Shown piece after piece: positions 37,901 to 48,960 of a DNA stretch of 64,000 bases. The position numbers and the translations under genes are program-made. Every line of letters starts with the position of its first letter. The stretch's first letter is position 1. The notes beneath the pieces are model-generated. The model was not told the DNA's origin, ran no database searches, and saw only the letters and a program-made list of their open reading frames with translations. Location of the stretch: NCBI GenBank assembly GCA_002786065.1, contig NHNY01000006.1, forward strand, positions 682,001-746,000, in the 5' to 3' direction. The DNA is from Microcyclospora pomicola (lineage: Eukaryota; Ascomycota; Dothideomycetes; Capnodiales).

Positions 37901-38944
37901 TTCCTTCAGTTTGGTGTCCGATGAGAAACTGGCGGTGATACCATGTCTCTTTGCCTTTTCCAAGATCTTCATGGTCAATTGAATCCCGCCGCTTGCCAGC
38001 TGAACCTCAATACCATCTATTGCGCTTTCCATGGCGAGCCAGAAATTCTTCTCTTGCGTGGCAGTCCCCACAGGCCGCTCGTCGGTGTGTGTTGTGAAGT
38101 CTCGAATTTGCTTGATCCACTCATTCGCCATGCTCTGCAATCTGTTCAGTAGCTGGGCATCCGTGACGAGCATGTCAGGAATATGCACAGCTGCTGTCTG
38201 CCAGCTGCCATTGTTCTCGGCCAACAAGGCCTGAACCGAGTCGTGGATCTGCAACCGCGGCGCTTCAACCTCGATGTTTTGTTGCAAGTTGTCGAATGTG
38301 ACCTCGAGATCCGCAAGCTTCCGCCTCGCGCCAGAAATTCCCGTTCTCGCATCGCCATCGGTTCTGAGCTTGTCGTTCGCCGGATCGGAGCCCCTCGCAG
38401 CTGCTTCGAAGAAAGGGGTGAGCGCGCCACGGACGAGGGAGCGGAGGCCCTCGAACGGCGATGCCGTCGAAGCAGACTCCTGATTGGAAGCTGACAGGGA
38501 GAGATTGGCGATCGAGATCTGCTTGCTGATGAGGACCTGCGCAGATATGGGTGCTGGCCGTTGTTTCACGAACGCCACGCAACCCGAAGCTCGCGAAGAG
38601 TACGAGAGCTCTGAACTAAGCACGTAGATGTCATGTGAATCTGGCCCTTCCCCGTTGATTCTGCCATTCTGCAGCGCATCTGGACTTTGCTTGAGCACAT
38701 ACAGTGCTATTTGTGGTTCCAGCGCAAATCGCGTGCATCGAACGAGGGTATCTTCTATCGCAGACTCGTGTAATAAGCTTCCGGCTTCTGCAAGCTCTTC
38801 TTTGGTTGCACCCAGTGTGACCTCCAGCACACTGGACAGATATGTGATGATGGTTTGTGGGTCGACCTGCGATGTAGCTGGTGGTGTCAGTGTGCCATTT
38901 CCATTGGGCACACCGTTGATACCTTGGACCACAGGGTCCTCCAT
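25976..38944 (-). CDS. nudA: Cytoplasmic dynein heavy chain
   Basis: The motor subunit of cytoplasmic dynein, moving toward microtubule minus ends and needed for nuclear migration and endosome transport in hyphae. The product has 4322 residues, the usual size, encoded in one uninterrupted frame. An N-terminal tail binds the other dynein chains. The motor has four P-loops: GPAGTGKT at about 1914 (AAA1), GSSGTGKST at 2208 (AAA2), GPPGSGKT at 2572 (AAA3) and GVSGSGKT at 2914 (AAA4). A long coiled-coil stalk with the microtubule-binding tip follows at about 3140-3480, then AAA5, AAA6 and the C-terminal domain ending [11 protein letters not shown]. The ATG at 38944 (MEDPVVQG) is the first in frame; upstream openness rests on a TTG. 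The absence of introns over 13 kb is notable next to its intron-containing neighbours. Confidence 0.97.
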   Translation of the reverse strand: MEDPVVQGINGVPNGNGTLTPPATSQVDPQTIITYLSSVLEVTLGATKEELAEAGSLLHESAIEDTLVRCTRFALEPQIALYVLKQSPDALQNGRINGEGPDSHDIYVLSSELSYSSRASGCVAFVKQRPAPISAQVLISKQISIANLSLSASNQESASTASPFEGLRSLVRGALTPFFEAAARGSDPANDKLRTDGDARTGISGARRKLADLEVTFDNLQQNIEVEAPRLQIHDSVQALLAENNGSWQTAAVHIPDMLVTDAQLLNRLQSMANEWIKQIRDFTTHTDERPVGTATQEKNFWLAMESAIDGIEVQLASGGIQLTMKILEKAKRHGITASFSSDTKLKETKEKVQKYNVLFNGFPIEDLLSATSIEKLRDALDDCFSHLSKKLRVCPYPVKRALPFVEAISADLDSRLHDLLHGRTLMHLSIGEFQKHIQQVQEVWDFWDEDVKEFTNVAREVTRRRNDKFIPIKINKRHDKTQDRLSYINTFRTNHEDLQATIINVLGPDEEADLLHTNAAPVMVEEMGDVDAIEEISQAYTVVKDVDVLDISPEGERLWTQAEAAYNERTARVENSIIARLRDRLAVAKSANEMFRVFSKFNALFVRPKIRGAIAEYQVQLINNVREDIEALQSRFTHQYGQSEAHAMAQLHDLPPISGAIIRAKQIERQLDGYMGKVGDILGPKWEQHTDGQKLYGLGQGFRRKLDTKPIFGDWLRDINRRQISISGRLFAITPNRARGGVLEIHVNFDSQVITLFKEVRNLLWLNFAVPHAITNVSKEARRVYPFAVSLMESLNTLTQTNLTIDNMKEVTILLSGFRNDVQSFINKGAPLRWDTFVLAYDVHIRHNNDATSSLSSGDDKLHVQFVRNLGQSVATLQSKVATLASIQVSVDATLRELHTCAFTADSFSKHLEILQRSIDQLNLESYSNIAVWVAEMNDKVVETLRNRMQQALKDWSEEFEHGGDDTEVSQRDADAPVIETFAHDVVMVNQVIQLDPPLEDARVGWLGNLNTWLDIICGLSRIQASRFENALTIGGPRSMTTYSELPLMCMDVLASLYESIASKLATAQTYVDEWLQFQSLWDLQLQQVQEDLGDDLELWLQLILEIRQKRDTFDTSGSRRSFGHLVINYEQVQSKVNAKYDQWQYDLLAHFSGLYAARVVDVFTELQRARKELEGLSMQMSSTSQAVAFITVVQTCKRQTRTWEPEMETFRQGQQTLTRLRFQYPKDWLYIEQVDHEWTSLVDLLEKKAKLISDQTDGLKSKILAEDAAVSRKIGEATERWNEEKPVAGSIPPAEAVATLATFDTELSQLREQSEKVSKAKEALELPASPDNILATLLEEVQDFKSVWANLTVVWDQLNDMREQPWNSIQPRKLRQSIDNLIKTTKEMPSRMRQYAAFEHVQSVLRQLLKVNPLLTDMRSDAVRERHWVKIFKALQPSKRYSAISMTLGDVWDLQLGPSESVIRDVIMQAQGEMALEEFVRSVREHWQNYSLDLVNYQSKCRLIRGWDDLFAKCSDHLNSLQAMRHSPYYREFEEEASSWEDRLNRIHVLFDVWIDVQRQWVYLEGVFTGNADIKHLLPVESSRFANINSEFMNVLKKVYRSPQVLEVLNIPDVQRSLERLADLLNKIQKALGEYLEKERVAFPRFYFVGDEDLLEIIGNSNDTLRIAKHLRKMFAGISGVVMDEDGQILGLTSKEGETVTLQKPVSLRDTKINVWLTALETGMRDTLSASLVDAVAAFTGIEEDDNDSFEQYISTYPAQIVVLASQACWTAQVSAALQKGDSALRSVFETLVARLKFLAATVLKELEPLLRKKCEHLITEFVHQRDVIERLIEGGANSPSHYLWLLQMRYEFDPSAAPLDRMQIQVANSTLAYGFEYLGVPDRLVRTPLTDRCFLTLSQALCQRLGGSPYGPAGTGKTESVKALGVQLGRFTLVFNCDDTFDFQAMGRIFLGLSQVGAWGCFDEFNRLEERILSAVSQQIQNIQVGLRKRAIDPKAQIELVGRQLTVHPLTGMFITMNPGYAGRSNLPDNLKKLFRSVAMSKPDKEIIAEVMLFSQGFAEAKTLSRQTVPFFDKCSSSLSKQPHYDFGLRALKSVLVSSGGLKRARINMEGEVAANSVVEPQILVQSIRETIAPKLVRDDAVLMEQIESEAFAGVQYVPASLEKLRTALNEVVEERKLVSTDAWLTKVLQLYQIQSLHHGVMMVGSSGTGKSTAWQTLLAALQKVDGIEGVCHVIDPKVMSKESLYGHLDSTTREWTDGLFTSILRKVVDNLRGEDSKRHWIVFDGDVDPEWVENLNSVLDDNKLLTLPNGERLGLPNNVRIMFEVETLRYATLATVSRCGMVWFSDDTVELNVMLSRYLAQLRTATFEDLEDDAAIPTSTESRLAMQALMADILSQRLTNDDFARKSLAHCEHLRHIMDFTFIRAIGTLFSLLRKACRNVLEYNIQHSDFPLSDDQIEAYLFKKVLISTVWALTGDCPLIERKSFGDFLSGLATTDVPMLSEQASLIDYDVSLPDATWAPWQNQVPSIEVNTHSVTQTDLVIPTVDTVRHEEVLYSYLAEHKPLLLCGPPGSGKTMTLFSALRKLPNMEVVGLNFSSATTPDLLVKTLEQYCDYKKSLSGVTMAPRQIGRWLVVFCDEINLPAPDKYGTQRVISFLRQLVEHGGFWRTSTKQWVSLERIQFVGACNPPTDAGRTPLGLRFLRHAPLVMVDYPGELSLTQIYGTFNNAVLKIIPTLRGYAEALTSAMIEVYLSSQKRFTPEIQPHYVYSPRELTRWVRAIYEAIRPLETLSLEGLVRIWAHEALRLFSDRLIADDERQWTEDTVNEVALKHFPNIDSDAALQRPILFSNWLSKNYVPVVRDQLRDFVKARLRTFCEEELDVPLILFNDVLEHVLRIDRVFRQPQGHLILIGVSGSGKTTLSRFVAWMNGLSVFQIKVHGKYSAEDFDEDLRNVLRRCGCKGEKICFIMDESNVLDSGFLERMNTLLANGEVPGLFEGDEYATLMTACKEGATRQNIMLDSQEELYKWFTQQIVRNLHVVFTMNPPSEGLSSKAATSPALFNRCVLDWFGDWSDQALYQVGFELTQAVDIDKSKYAAPDSLPIEFDQLEMPLSHRNAVVNSMVHVHHSLRGFNDRLQRQQNKTTYLSPRQFLDFVAQFVKLYNEKRDDLEEQQRHLNVGLDKLRETVDKVSELKKSLAVKKSELEKKDAEASEKLQRMVADQREAEQRRAASLEIQAALEKQEKEVAKRREVVLSDLANAEPAVAEAQRSVSNIKRQHLTEVRSMQNPPAGVKLALESVCTLLGHKTTDWKSIVSIVRRDDFIASIVNYDNERQMTPQHRVKMKAEYVSKEDFTFEKVNRASKACGPLVQWVHAQVNYSEILDRVGPLREEVFQLEEEALQTKAEAKTIENTLADLEASIAKYKSEYASLISQTEAIKAEMTRVQSKVDRSMRLLNSLSSERGRWEEGSRTFAVQMETIIGDVFLASAFLAYGGLYDQQYRRGMLEDWSFHLSASGISFKPQNTLSEYLSTADERQQWHDNALPIDELCTENAVMLKRYNRYPLIIDPSGRVTEFLQNESKDRRLTVTSFLDSSFVKQLESALRFGNPILIQDAEHMDPILNQVLNKEYQRTGGRVLIQLGRQEIDFSPAFKLYLSTRDPSAPFAPDVCSRTTFVNFTVTQSSLKTQTLNEVLKSERPDVDERRSNLVKMQGEFTQRLRRLERMLLQALNESRGNILDDENVIQTLETLKNEAAEITTKAAETEGVMSEVNTIMNTYDIIARSCSAVFAVLEQLYHVHQFYQFSLQYFVNIFESVLASARNSAEREPRARIDFIIRELFGRIYHETSASLLQKDKLTFAVLLAQAAPFPMDKTLLDTLIDEGVPGADTNEVPEAKAQAMGVASRIVALKDIVEQAGQDAWDMFLSSEQAEASVPSIEQKSHANDEALKELLLVKLFRLDRLVPATERFINTVFGKAFLDVAEALGRVAKDIDASSPIALCSSPGFDASYKVDQLVERTQTSCTSVAMGSNESVSSADAALASAAANGTWVLIKNVHLAADWLSNLVKRIDSLKPNKDFRLFLSMETSPKIPSSLLRASRVLMYEQPAGIRANMRDTLSTLAESAINQPVEKARVHFLLSYLHAVVQERLRYAPRLGWKGFWEFNDADYECSAFIIQWWIDNVARGRSNIAPKSIPWDMLRTLIAEMYGGKVDDAGDYAELKTLVEKTLTPDAFEEGFNLIGEVAGDRAIGMALPSGTTKKDFVQWVQELPEREPPTYLGLPGNAEKLLLIAHAEAMLKNLRGVMGVLDEGEHIMAEAVEV

Positions 38945-39621
38945 GGTGCGTTCTAGCAACTGGGGAGAGTGTATAGGGTGTACATTGCTCGCTGGGAGAG
39001 TGTACTCGTAGCCTATAGGGTCGTTTCAGGAGGCGGCCGTGAATGTCGAGTTCGAGGATGTTCTGCCGCTAGGGTTAGGGGAATCGTCTTGTTGGGCGGT
39101 GTCCAGTGAGGCCGTGTAAATCACTAGGTGGCAGAACGTGAAAGGGGTGAGTCGGCCTTACCAGACATTCGTCGTTTCTTTGATGGAATCCGATGATCCT
39201 CGCGTCCAGGGACCGACGCGTAGGTCACGTGAGTGGTTTTCACATGTGTCAGGTACATGTACAGGTACATCCATCACTCTAAACTGCCGCTACTCCACAC
39301 TCACCAAAGTAATGGTGTCGAGACATACCTTCTATATAGCTCATCAATACCGAGACTGTGTTAGCTCGAGGAGACAGCAGAATCGTCCGTAGGGACAAAC
39401 GCTTGGCTGTTTTGCGAATGAACCCCGATTTAATGACCCGCGTTGTAATCGTGGCTGGAACGAAACATACATGCATCAATCATTCACATGAGCTGCGTAT
39501 AGAACTGGCCTAGAAGCTGATCAAAGTAGCAGTCAAAGAGTTCTGTACACATTTCTCATCATACACCAATCTTTCGATATGTACCAATCGTCCCATGTCA
39601 TCATCACGCCAGGAGCATGGC
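38945..39621. other. Dynein promoter and 3' flank of the DUF4188 gene
   Basis: About 680 bp with the dynein promoter. A near-palindromic GTACATGTACAGGTACAT patch occurs at about 39252-39269. No gene seen. Confidence 0.5.
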
Positions 39622-40564
39622 TCATTGATATGGGTCAGGACCCAGCTTGTCGTGCTCGTCACCTTTACTCCGGCTCATGCGACCCGCACTCGTCTTCAAC
39701 AGACCTTTACTGGCATCCACGACCGGACTCGCCCACTTTTCCAATCCAGTCTCCTGATCCAGGTACCGGAAAGTAGACGAGGTGATTCCGCCAGGATGAC
39801 TGTTGATATAGATACTCTCCCAATTGCTGGCGGGAACGTGATACGTCTCGTGCCAGATGCTGACATGCGGATACTTCTTCGTGTTGCTGTTCCACCATTT
39901 CCAACCGCTCATGTGGTACTCCGAATGCGCAAATTTGTGAAGTCCCTCGGTGGTTCTGAAGTATCCGACTTGCATGATCTCGGATTTGCTGGTGCGGTTA
40001 TCGGTGTTGAGCCAGCTGGTCATCCCAAGGAAGCCGAACTCCTCGGCGTGGCTTTCGAGATCTTTGACCATGTTCGGGAAGAACTCGCCCATCTCGCGGA
40101 AGCCAGGCGCAAAGACTCCCAACGGATGGTTGCTGCGAGTGCCAATGAGGAATACGACGACATCATTGTCTGCAGGCTTTGCGCTATATTGACCTCGTTC
40201 ATCCGGAAATTGAGCTGCAAATTTCTTGGGAATGACATTTTCCATGTACGGGTTACTTATCCATCCGGTAGATATGGCGTATGTGACGAAACCCTGGTAC
40301 AGGAGGTAGATCGTGGCCGGCGCAAAGGCGATACGCCCAGCTAGAAGAAAGAGAGAACCTTGTACGATGGCGCCAACACAGAGCCACGTGGTGATGGAGA
40401 AGCTATCACGAAGAATCTGGGAGACCATATCAGCAACGGCTTCTATTCGGCACAAGATCGAGAATACATACATTCTGAGTTGCTGCACCTGTGAAGAATG
40501 CTGCTTTGGGTCTTTGATCCTTTGGCGGGAGGAGACCGACGAATGGCTTGCCTGCGGCGGACAT
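39622..40564 (-). CDS. DUF4188 membrane protein
   Basis: The 295-residue product belongs to the DUF4188 family, whose fold is thought to relate to heme-dependent dimeric alpha/beta-barrel monooxygenases and aldoxime dehydratases; its role is not established. After a short N-terminus (MSAAGKPFVGLLPPKD) come two hydrophobic segments around 38-75, then the conserved VFLIGTRSNHPLGVFAPGF, FLGMTSWLN, QVGYFRTTEGLHKFAHS and WHETYHVP blocks. Exons are 40472-40564 and 39622-40416. The 55-bp intron (GTATGT...CCCAG) is phase 0 and joins AATQN to ILRDSF. A longer open frame reading through the intron is in a different exon-1 frame and is rejected. Conserved His and Trp residues could bind a cofactor; this is inference. 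Confidence 0.85.
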
Positions 40565-41664
40565 AATGGGGATGATCGCAAGTAATTTTGGCGTATGTGC
40601 TTCGTCTTCCGGACTCAGTAGGCGGTTGTGAAGGCGTCAGATGGTAAGAAAGAAGCGTGTTGGCTTGATGCTGCTGCTGCTGCTGCTGCTGCTGTGTATT
40701 TGCGCGTGGAGATAGAAGAGTGAAGACTTACAATGAAGACACGGTAGGCTGCTATATACCTTCGGTCTGTGTGTACTTAGCTGGCAGGATTATGATGTCT
40801 GATTGTGCAAACTTTGTGGTTCTACGGGCATGTTATTGTGCCGTAGTTGTTGAGACGGCAGAATGGAAGTCGAGTGTTGGTTAGCATAGTATAAGCTAGA
40901 AGCGGACGAAGGGCCTTGCGGATCCTGGCGTACGGACGTAAGATTGTGGGCACGATATGTTCTTATTAGAGCCGCAGACTACCTCTACGCAGCAAGTGGT
41001 GATAGCTAGAGCAGTACTTTGGCTGCTCGACTGCAGCTCTTCATGACGATTGTGAGACACAGCCCATTGACATCTCTGCATGTCTTGTTATACTACATTG
41101 CTCTCGTTATGTCTCATCTGGAAATGCTGATGCTGCGATTCAAACATGAAGTTGCGAAGGTGCATGAGGTCATTTGTCTGAGCGCCGGACGCCGAATTCC
41201 AATGATGTCAAAGGCTGTATACTGCTACCGTACATGAAACTATCGGAGCAACTTTCATTCCTCGTCCATAGCGGCCAAGGAGCAATCATGGCCCGGCTGT
41301 GAAGGCCATGGTCCTATCATGCCTGCAATCCTATAGCGTAGCCTTTTGGTCTCCACATGCTTGCTGCATCACACGCTTTCTGTGCCTTTACGGCGGTATG
41401 CAAAGTGATGGAATGCACGTGAGGATATGCCATTCTACGAAGATGATGGCAGCGAGATCCAGTGGAGCAGATGTATGGCCCATCTCCGGGTATGATGGCA
41501 GGCTCTGTCCACCTGCTTCAGCCTCTTTGGTGGCTATCGTTGAGGACGTGGACAGCCCGATCTTTTCTAGTCGCACAGGTCAATAATGTTCCGCGTTTGT
41601 ACAGCATACCAGCTGTGTAAACTAAGGTATTTACCTCAGACATAAAGATAATCAATCCAGTCTT
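40565..41664. other. Intergenic interval, DUF4188 promoter and dad3 3' flank
   Basis: About 1.1 kb. It contains a TGC microsatellite at 40669-40694 close to the DUF4188 start. I see no coding frame or RNA gene with support. Confidence 0.5.
40669..40694. repeat. (TGC)n microsatellite, about 8.5 units
   Basis: A perfect 26-bp TGC run about 105 bp upstream of the DUF4188 start, likely in its 5' UTR or core promoter. Likely length-polymorphic. Confidence 0.9.
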
Positions 41665-42027
41665 TCATCGAGGCGTCCCGCCGTCCTGACTTCCTTGATC
41701 GCCCCCATAAATCTCCTGCTGCAGAACAATGCTGTAAACACTTGCTTTCAGCAGCGTAAAGACCGTCGTGGTCTTCCGTTCAAGACCACGCAAGGCATCC
41801 AGGATCTCAGCAGAAGGGTGTGCTGCTAATTCAGCCAGTATTCCCGACAACTGTGGGACGTATTTCCCATCAGCTTGAGAAATAGAGAAGACTGCTTGTC
41901 AAAGAGCACATACGTTGTCGAGATTGCCGACCAGCTTCGAATACTCGTCGAGAACCTCTTGCTCCAGGGGACTAAGCTCTCCTTCTGGAACCGAATTGTC
42001 ATTGCGAGCTCTCATTGAGATATCCAT
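41665..42027 (-). CDS. dad3: DASH complex subunit Dad3
   Basis: Dad3 is part of the ten-protein DASH/Dam1 ring that couples kinetochores to spindle microtubules. The 99-residue product reads SPLEQEVLDEYSKLVGNLDN, then LSGILAELAAHPSAEILD and VFTLLKASVYSIVLQQEI, matching fungal Dad3 across its length. Exons are 41914-42027 and 41665-41850; the 63-bp phase-0 intron falls right after NLDN. The ATG at 42027 (MDISMRARND) is the first; a second Met four residues later would serve equally. The ATG-to-ATG distance to the divergent Ssp120-like gene is only about 200 bp, so the promoter is shared. Confidence 0.94.
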
Positions 42028-42230
42028 ATTCGCAGAATCGATCTGTTCGATCAAGATCTCGGCCTGTATGTCGTTGTCTCCACGAGTCTCTCACGGAATG
42101 GAAGTGCGAGACGCGTCCCGCGCGTCACATCGGAACATGTCCGCTCCAATGTCATGCACATGCAGTATACAAATCACAAGTGACGACAACGCCAAACATT
42201 GATGGTTGCAGATTACCACCAACATCAGCC

Positions 42231-42910
42231 ATGGGTTTCTCAGCATCTCTTTTCGGCGTCCTGCAGCTGCTGGTTGTCGTTCATGCACACGGTGGTCACG
42301 AGCAACAGCCCCTCTCTCCCGACGCAACATGGGCCGAACGACACATGTCCGAGGAGCACCACATCTCCTCCTTCGACGCCGGGGCCTTCTTCAATCTGCA
42401 CGATTTCGACTTCAACAACGAGTGGACGGCGGACGAGATCTACAAATTCTATGGCCTGGAACATGTATCCACCGACAACATCTCCAGAACTGACAAGGAC
42501 GCCGCCGTGCAAAAAGTCATTGAGCTGTACGATCGTGATCAGAGTGGAACCATAACTTTCGCCGAGTTCACGATTGGCACTGCGCAGGGCATCACATTGC
42601 CGGACTTTGGATATGGGCCGGGACATCATGGCGACGATGAGTACGAGTATGAGTAAGTCGCATGGAAGTTCACAGTTCGCTACAGGTGCGATACGCACGC
42701 CACCTGATACTCATTCCGCTTCGCAGGATCCACCACTTCGAGAAGTTTCACGGTCCCGATGCGACGGAGGAAGAGTTGACGCATCCGGAGGACATCGAGC
42801 ACTTCCGCCTGCATGATCTGCTCGACGAAGCGCAGGAGAAGCAAGATGCGATGGATAAGATGTCCATTGTAGAGGCCAACATACCCGCCAAGTTCCGACG
42901 CAATCGATGA
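42231..42910 (+). CDS. Secretory-pathway EF-hand protein, Ssp120-like
   Basis: A 201-residue calcium-binding protein resembling yeast Ssp120, which works in the early secretory pathway with the Emp46/47 cargo receptors. It starts with a signal peptide (MGFSASLFGVLQLLVVVHAHG), then TWAERHMSEEHHISSFD, and two EF-hand regions: one beginning LHDFDFNNEWTADEIYKFYG and one with canonical loop DRDQSGTITFAE. The family block DFGYGPGHHGDDEYEYE and IHHFEKFHG follows. Exons are 42231-42652 and 42727-42910; the 74-bp intron splits the Glu codon before IHHFEKFH. The acidic C-terminal third has no ER-retention signal. Function is inferred from yeast. Confidence 0.9.
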
Positions 42911-43188
42911 AGTAACGACAATGTTGTTCTTTGACACAATCGTAGACAGCTGGAGGCAAGGCTGTATGCCGCTGCGGTCATGCAATGTGGTCTCGATCTT
43001 GCTTCGACAGTATCTGATCGGTTCCATGCGATGACGATTCTACCTACGTTGGCACGTTTGGCTGGAATCTTGTCGATGAGAATATCGCTTACAGCAATGT
43101 CGCGGAATGTATGGCTGCAGCGCAGAAGCATACGGATGGACGCATGGAGTCCGATATGATGTAGGAAAGAGGACACACGCAGAAGAGG

Positions 43189-44355
43189 TCATGTGGCTGT
43201 CAACGAGGACAACGATAATGGCGGTATGTATATATCCACGACACAATGTATGACACCAGGCGCATAGCTTTTGAGTCGATTGATCGCCTCAAGCTGCACT
43301 GTCCCGTCCCGCCGCGCGATATGAAGCATGTCCTGGAAAGCCTGCCTCACCTCTTCTGCCCTGACCTCGATTTCCGCCAGCGCAAAGTTTTCGTGCACAT
43401 GGATCCAGCCGCCCAGATCAGGATCAAGCACGCCCATCGCCGTTTGCCAGCTCCCTTTCGAGGTCGGCAAGAGTCCACAGTTCACATGCCGCACGGGTGG
43501 CAAGGCCTGACGCAGCGCTTGGATCCTTCGCAAGGCATACTCGTTCGACTCGTGAAACGCGACCAGCCTCGTCGTCTCCTCCTCCTGCATAGCGAAGCCC
43601 TCTACCTCCTCCCCTTCCCCAACAAGCACCGTCTTCCACCGATTCCCCTCCGCCCCTCTCCTCAACCCCTCCAGACTCCACGCATTCAGATCCCACCCCA
43701 GCACCACCTTGACCCCCGCCTTCAGATACGAGAAAGCAAAATACCCGATGCCGACATAAAAATCCACCGCGCTGCACCCCCTCCGATCGCGGCCGGCATT
43801 CCCCTGCTCCACCGCCATCGCCACGGACTCAAGGCCCAGCAGCCGCGCCTTCTCGCTGACATTGCCGCGCGAGAACATCGTCCAGCGCGGCGCCCACGTC
43901 TGCGCGATCCCGTTCTGCTTCGCCGTCACCCAGTACGCGGCGGCGAAGTCGGCGGCGCAGGGCGGATGCGCGCTGGCAGAGGGCCCGAAGTCGCCGTGCA
44001 AGGGCTCGAAGTTGGCGGGGGAGCGGAGCAAGTTCTCTGCAGAGGAGCCTGGGCTGGTGCTGCTGCTGCTGCTGGGTGAGCCTGTGGTATGCAGCGGGAT
44101 CGGGTGCGTGACGGCGACGTGGGTGGTCTTCAAGTGCTGGCAGATGAGCCCGTAGAGTCTATGGAGTGATTGCTGCGATGGTTGATCTTGTGATTCTTGT
44201 TGTTGTCGTTGGGTAAATGCCGATGAAGGCAAGAGCACCATGGAGCCGTAGACAACGTAGGACTTGGAGATCTTTCTCGTGAAATCCTTGATATCTGGTG
44301 TACTTTCATGTTCGCTGTCGAGAATGGCCAGCCACTCCTTCATTGCTCGGTCCAT
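43189..44355 (-). CDS. trm12: tRNA wybutosine-synthesizing protein 2 (TYW2/Trm12)
   Basis: TYW2 transfers the aminocarboxypropyl group of S-adenosylmethionine to yW-86, the third step of wybutosine formation at position 37 of tRNA-Phe. The 388-residue single-exon product has a variable N-terminal half with a serine run, then WTMFSRGNVSEKARLL, the SAM-binding region DFYVGIGYFAFSYLKAG and the acidic loop WDLNAWSLEGLRRGA, then NCGLLPTS and the HVHENF block, all typical of the family. Converges with the EF-hand gene at a spacing of about 280 bp. A 277-codon open frame on the opposite strand is a codon-bias shadow. Confidence 0.93.
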   Translation of the reverse strand: MDRAMKEWLAILDSEHESTPDIKDFTRKISKSYVVYGSMVLLPSSAFTQRQQQESQDQPSQQSLHRLYGLICQHLKTTHVAVTHPIPLHTTGSPSSSSSTSPGSSAENLLRSPANFEPLHGDFGPSASAHPPCAADFAAAYWVTAKQNGIAQTWAPRWTMFSRGNVSEKARLLGLESVAMAVEQGNAGRDRRGCSAVDFYVGIGYFAFSYLKAGVKVVLGWDLNAWSLEGLRRGAEGNRWKTVLVGEGEEVEGFAMQEEETTRLVAFHESNEYALRRIQALRQALPPVRHVNCGLLPTSKGSWQTAMGVLDPDLGGWIHVHENFALAEIEVRAEEVRQAFQDMLHIARRDGTVQLEAINRLKSYAPGVIHCVVDIYIPPLSLSSLTAT

Positions 44356-45235
44356 GCTTTGCAGGTTTGCGCAGAATTGAGCCTACGATGACGGATAGAC
44401 AACTGAGGCAGACTGCTTCGATGGAAGGATGTGTGAAGCAAAGAGTCCGTAGATTTTTCTATTATGTTTTTGATCTGGCCTTCCTGGTTGCGATTTGATG
44501 CCATGCTAATTGCAACGGGCAGAATGATGTCTCAACGAGGAATTCATGCCATTCTGTAGTGCCAAAGTACAATCTGCCCACCTACCAAGGCCATAAAATA
44601 CACATCACTACACATTCGCGGTCGCGCACACAATCTTCTCTAACCACAGTACCATGTTCAGTATGAGTATCGCATCTACAAGGAAGGTTAGATAGTTGAC
44701 AAGGGAACAGGTCGTTAAATAGTAAGTACAAGTTGCTAAAATCTCTTGCTGTTCCGCCACACAGCCAACCCTAAGGAACCTTAGGGTTGCACGACATCTC
44801 TGTAATGATACCTCTAGCACGAAACAACAATGACCAAGACTGAAATGGAATCCCAAAGTATATCATTTACGCGATCAGGGCAAGTGAAGAGTTCCATACG
44901 ACGCAATCAACAGGCAAAGCAGAGGAGAAAGGATGTTTTCATGTCACGTAATGATGTTTTTACATGATCCCCAGCACCTTCGCAGCCCCATACCAGCGCT
45001 TTGATGGGGAGGAAACAGGCAAACGAACCAGAGTCGCTTTCATCAGGCCACGCGCGGACGAAGACTGACGTGAGACTGCAAGCATTGAAGACTTTCCGAG
45101 GCCTCTTGCACCTCGGCCGTAACGCACCTAGAACACCGAGACCCAGCACAACGGTCGAAGAGACGCGCACGCATTTTGAGGCATAACAATGACTTCTTCC
45201 TTTCACTCGCACTCTTCTGTTTCGGTCAGGACTGA
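44356..45235. other. trm12 promoter and NRC-2 kinase 3' flank
   Basis: About 880 bp. Its main feature is a near-perfect palindrome of telomere-repeat-like motifs at 44766-44789. Short open frames on the minus strand lack support. Confidence 0.5.
44766..44789. repeat. Palindrome of two telobox-like motifs
   Basis: Two 11-bp perfectly complementary arms, CAACCCTAAGG and CCTTAGGGTTG, are separated by AA. Each arm holds the telomeric hexamer (CCCTAA/TTAGGG) plus one flanking base pair on the outside, the core of Tbf1/Teb1-type telobox sites. It lies about 410 bp upstream of the trm12 ATG. Confidence 0.8.
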
Positions 45236-47480
45236 TCATCGACCGTGGTGTCCGTTTCGTTCTCCATCATGACCATCGTCTCCGTCGTGGTGTAGGGTGA
45301 CACTGTTGAACTCTTCGAACGGATCGGCGATTTCACCACCAGGAGTGTCCAAACCAGAGTCTAGGGGTACGCCCTTCATCTTGCTTGCAGGAACGGCACG
45401 GCCTTGGTTCTTCTCCCGTGCCGAAGTTCCATCTCCTCCAAGATCGACAGAATGGCTCTCCTTGACGTTTCTGAAGTTGATGGTATCGATACCACGACCT
45501 TGGTTCGGGATGATCGGCGGCTTCGAGTGACGGAGCAACGCCCAAGATGTGCTCTTGAAGAACGGATGTCCCTTGACATCGGAAGCTCCTGCTCGGGAAC
45601 CGAGACGTCTCAATTCATCCTTGATCAGGAGTTTGCGGACGAGGGATTTGCAGAGGCTAAAATGGTTGTCAGTATGCATTCTAAGAGAAAGAAGCGAAGC
45701 AAATGAAAACTCACTTCGACACGTTAGGCGAGCCAGATCCTTCAGGAAACGGCACTTCGTCGCGTAGGATGTTGGCGAACGTTGCATTCCGGTTCTTGCC
45801 TTTAAACGGTGTGGTACCGAAGAGCATTTCGTATATCAAGATTCCCAGAGTCCACCAATCTACCGCACTCGTATGGCCGCAACCTTTGATGACCTCTGGC
45901 GCAATGTACTCCTCGGTACCGACGAATGAGTTCGTCCTAAAGTTAGCAATACATGATTTGGTATCGATAGTTGGCATGTTGTTCGGGTTAGGATTTGACG
46001 TGATGCCGCCTCCACCAGATGACCGGTTTCCAGCGAGGATCATGGCTGGTGCACCTCCTGGATCCGACTGCTTGGACAGGTCGAAATCTGAAAGCATTAT
46101 GTGGCCCGATTGATGCAGCAGAATATCTGGCCAAGCGAATTAGCATATGTGCTTTATGGACACTCGACGAGACCACAAACTCACTCTCAGGCTTGAGATC
46201 TCTGTAGATGAAGCCCATCAGATGCAGGTATTCCAGAGCTGCCGTGACTTCTGCAGCATAAAACCGAGCAGCATCCTCATCCACACACTTGTTCGGACGG
46301 GTCTGCAATGCACGGAAGAACTCGCCGCCTGAACAGTACTCCATGCACAGGTACAGATGATCCTCTGACTGGAAGCTGTGATAAAGCGTGACAATGAATG
46401 GGTGGTTGGAGGTCGCTAGAATCTCTTGCTCGGCGAGCGCACGCTTGATTTTGTTGCGCTTGATCATCTCCTTCTTCGACAGCACTGTGAGAGTTTTGTT
46501 AGCCTAGCACTTCTACCTCTTCCCATCACCCTTCTCCTCCGACAGCACCTACCTTTCATAGCATATAACCTGGCACTCTTCTTCTCCCGCACAAGGTACA
46601 CCTTGCCCACATCGCCCTTTCCGATCAACTTGATCTTATCGAAACTGCCCGGGCCCACCTCGACGTTCCGCACCTTAATACTGTTGCTGCTGTAGGTCCT
46701 GCGAAAGGCAATACTATTCCGTAGCTTCCCTGGTGACAAAGGGCCGTTGATCCCAGGTATTGGAAGGAGTGTATCATCCTGCGGTACAGTCTCAACCATG
46801 CTCAGTGCACTACCATTTGCCCCGTGCATACCAATTCCATTCGCTGTGACCTTGACAGGATCCTCCAGTTCTGCGGTCTGCGGTCTGCTTCCACTGCCAC
46901 TCTTGCTCTTGCCGAAGAGACCCTGTACATTCGGAGCACTGGCTACTCGTCGGAGTTTCCGTGCCAGCTCTTCCTTCCCTGTTGCATCACTGGCATCACT
47001 CGCCCCATCGATCTTCTTGTTTCCTTGCGATGTACCCGTGGGCGATGGTGGGATGCTACTGTCGTCGTGATGTCGTAAAGCCGGAGGACCCTGGTGTTGG
47101 AAATATGGATTGGCATGTGCTGTCGGGCTCATTCCCTCGTCAAGCGGATTGCCTTCTGACGCCACGGTGGTACTTCTCGTGCGACCAATATGAGGGATAA
47201 AGCGACTGCTTCGTAGACTGGCCTTATTGTGCTGGGATTGAGGGGTGCGGGTACCCTCAGAAGGCTTGTCCGTCTGGCCATCATCGGAACCGGCTTTCTC
47301 GCTCCCATCGGTCTTGTTCAGCGAGTTGATGCGAAAGAAGTTCTTGATCTTCTGCCCAGTCGAGCTGTTGTGACCGCCGACCTTCTGATTCGTGTTCAAA
47401 GCGACTCCGGAGAAGACTCGCTTGCCGTCCGCAGTCTGGCCGGGCATGTTGGTGTTCCGCTTGGCCGAGAGGGCGGACAT
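45236..47480 (-). CDS. nrc2: AGC-family protein kinase, NRC-2/flippase kinase (Fpk) type
   Basis: Homologs (Neurospora NRC-2, yeast Fpk1/Fpk2) phosphorylate phospholipid flippases and control polar growth and conidiation. The 686-residue product has a disordered N-terminus of about 290 residues, then the kinase domain: [38 protein letters not shown] (this family's usual variant of DFG), [10 protein letters not shown] and the acidic [12 protein letters not shown]-tail. Exons in transcript order are 46553-47480, 46185-46484, 45715-46126 and 45236-45656. All three introns split codons and each repaired codon gives the conserved residue (V, N, N). The start is ATG 47480 ([14 protein letters not shown]). 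A possible 5' UTR intron of 45 bp ends three bases before it. Confidence 0.93.
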
Positions 47481-48960
47481 GGCCTGTCGTAGGCGTCGGA
47501 CACGTGTGCGTGAGTGGGCAAGACTCACATGAGAGAAGAAATGGCCCGGGAAAGGTGCAAGGGGAGAAGGAGAAGAGGCCAAGCAATGTATCGACCACTG
47601 GCGATGCCGCCGAAGTTGGCTTGGTCAGCCGGACCACGAAAGAGTGTAGTCGGCCAGGTGGAGGACGCTAGATTCAGTGTGAACGACGACCACGCTTATT
47701 ATTGCACTCCGGCCCCAACATGTGCCTTAGGGGACATATTACTGTACGTGCCCGATGCGTTTCGTAGTATAGGTGTTGGTAAGGTGGTTGAGGCGACTTG
47801 AGTTAAGTTGCCGTTTCATCCTGCCGACGTCACAAGCCAACAGCAGGAGTCGAGTTGCTTGGAAATCGCTGTGGCGCAGGGCCACGTACGGTCAACGTTA
47901 CAATGCATCTCAGGAGGATCACGATTCACACCACCCTCGAAGATCTGCTACCTACTAAGATCACCTGCAGGTCGTTTACGCTGCGGCTGATGAGGTATGC
48001 TTTGACTACATCTATGGTCGTACAAAGACTGCAGGTGTGAATCAACATCAAAAGTCTCCGTGGACTACAGACTATTGTAGGCTTTTGCTTGTTCTGACAC
48101 TGGCGCATCTAGACCTGCCGTAGGTACCCTTAGTCAAGTGCTTCCAATGCCTTGGCTGTACACATCACGACATCGACTGCACAAATCGATAACAACATAA
48201 TCTTCACGATTCCTACCATGTTATCTCCGCCTCATGACGAGCAGTGATCCTTGCTCTCATTGCGTCTCGCACGTCTGACCCCAACCCAATGTCCGCGAAG
48301 TGAAAGCACGCTTGGCGTGGTCTCATGGCTTGTGTTCATTTCCACAGCACATCACGATTGAGTCGCTCATCCCATAAACTCCCGCTAAAGTCCATATTCA
48401 AATGACCACGATCGTTCCCCAAAAGCAGATGCACATGCTTTCTGCGATCTGCAATGTATGACCACGCCCAGAGACGCCTGAAGTAAGAGAGAAGCTTCGG
48501 GATACCGAAAGTGAAAGGCGGGCGCCCCGTTGATACGAGTTGCGCGCAGCATGTGAAACACCAGCAGATGTTGATCATAGCAGACGCTCGCTATTGTCGT
48601 TGTCACGTGGACTCTGAGCTTTTGCGATTCATTGATCGCTGCACACTGCATGTGACTGGCATCATCGTATATCGTGTTGCAATAATCCGTGCTATAATCA
48701 CGAGGTGTACTATCACGATTTCGAAGGTCGTACACACGGTGTTCGTCGTCGAGAGCTGCAACTTCCGCAACTTCATCGGATGCACTCATAAACCAGTAGT
48801 GTATGTGCATCGCCCTGACACGACTTGACACCTGCGAGATCTGCTATAGACCTGATTGTACGGGCAGAATTCGAAGACCGAAAGATTGTCCCTTGCAGAT
48901 TCAGCACTGCCTGAGCTTGACGAGACTCTGCCGGTCTCCCCTTGCACGGGCCTGGCCCTC
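47481..48960. other. Interval between NRC-2 kinase start and arrestin gene end
   Basis: About 1.5 kb with the kinase promoter and the arrestin 3' flank. I see no supported gene or repeat; a pair of 10-bp inverted repeats about 100 bp apart is likely chance. Confidence 0.5.

Noticed and set aside
40440-40581. Read-through N-terminus of the DUF4188 frame (MRSSPLCPP...)
   Set aside because: It uses intron sequence and the wrong exon-1 frame; splicing at GTATGT...CCCAG gives a clean ATG start and an uninterrupted family N-terminus.
43246-44079. 277-codon plus-strand frame over trm12
   Set aside because: Antisense shadow of the TYW2 coding region with proline/histidine/arginine-rich, domain-free translation.
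44766-44789. Interstitial telomere array
   Set aside because: Only one hexamer per arm is present, in opposite orientation, so it is a palindromic site rather than a telomere tract.
47923-48043. 10-bp inverted repeat, GATTCACACC and its complement about 100 bp apart
   Set aside because: Arms are short and far apart; chance is a sufficient explanation in a 1.5-kb spacer.
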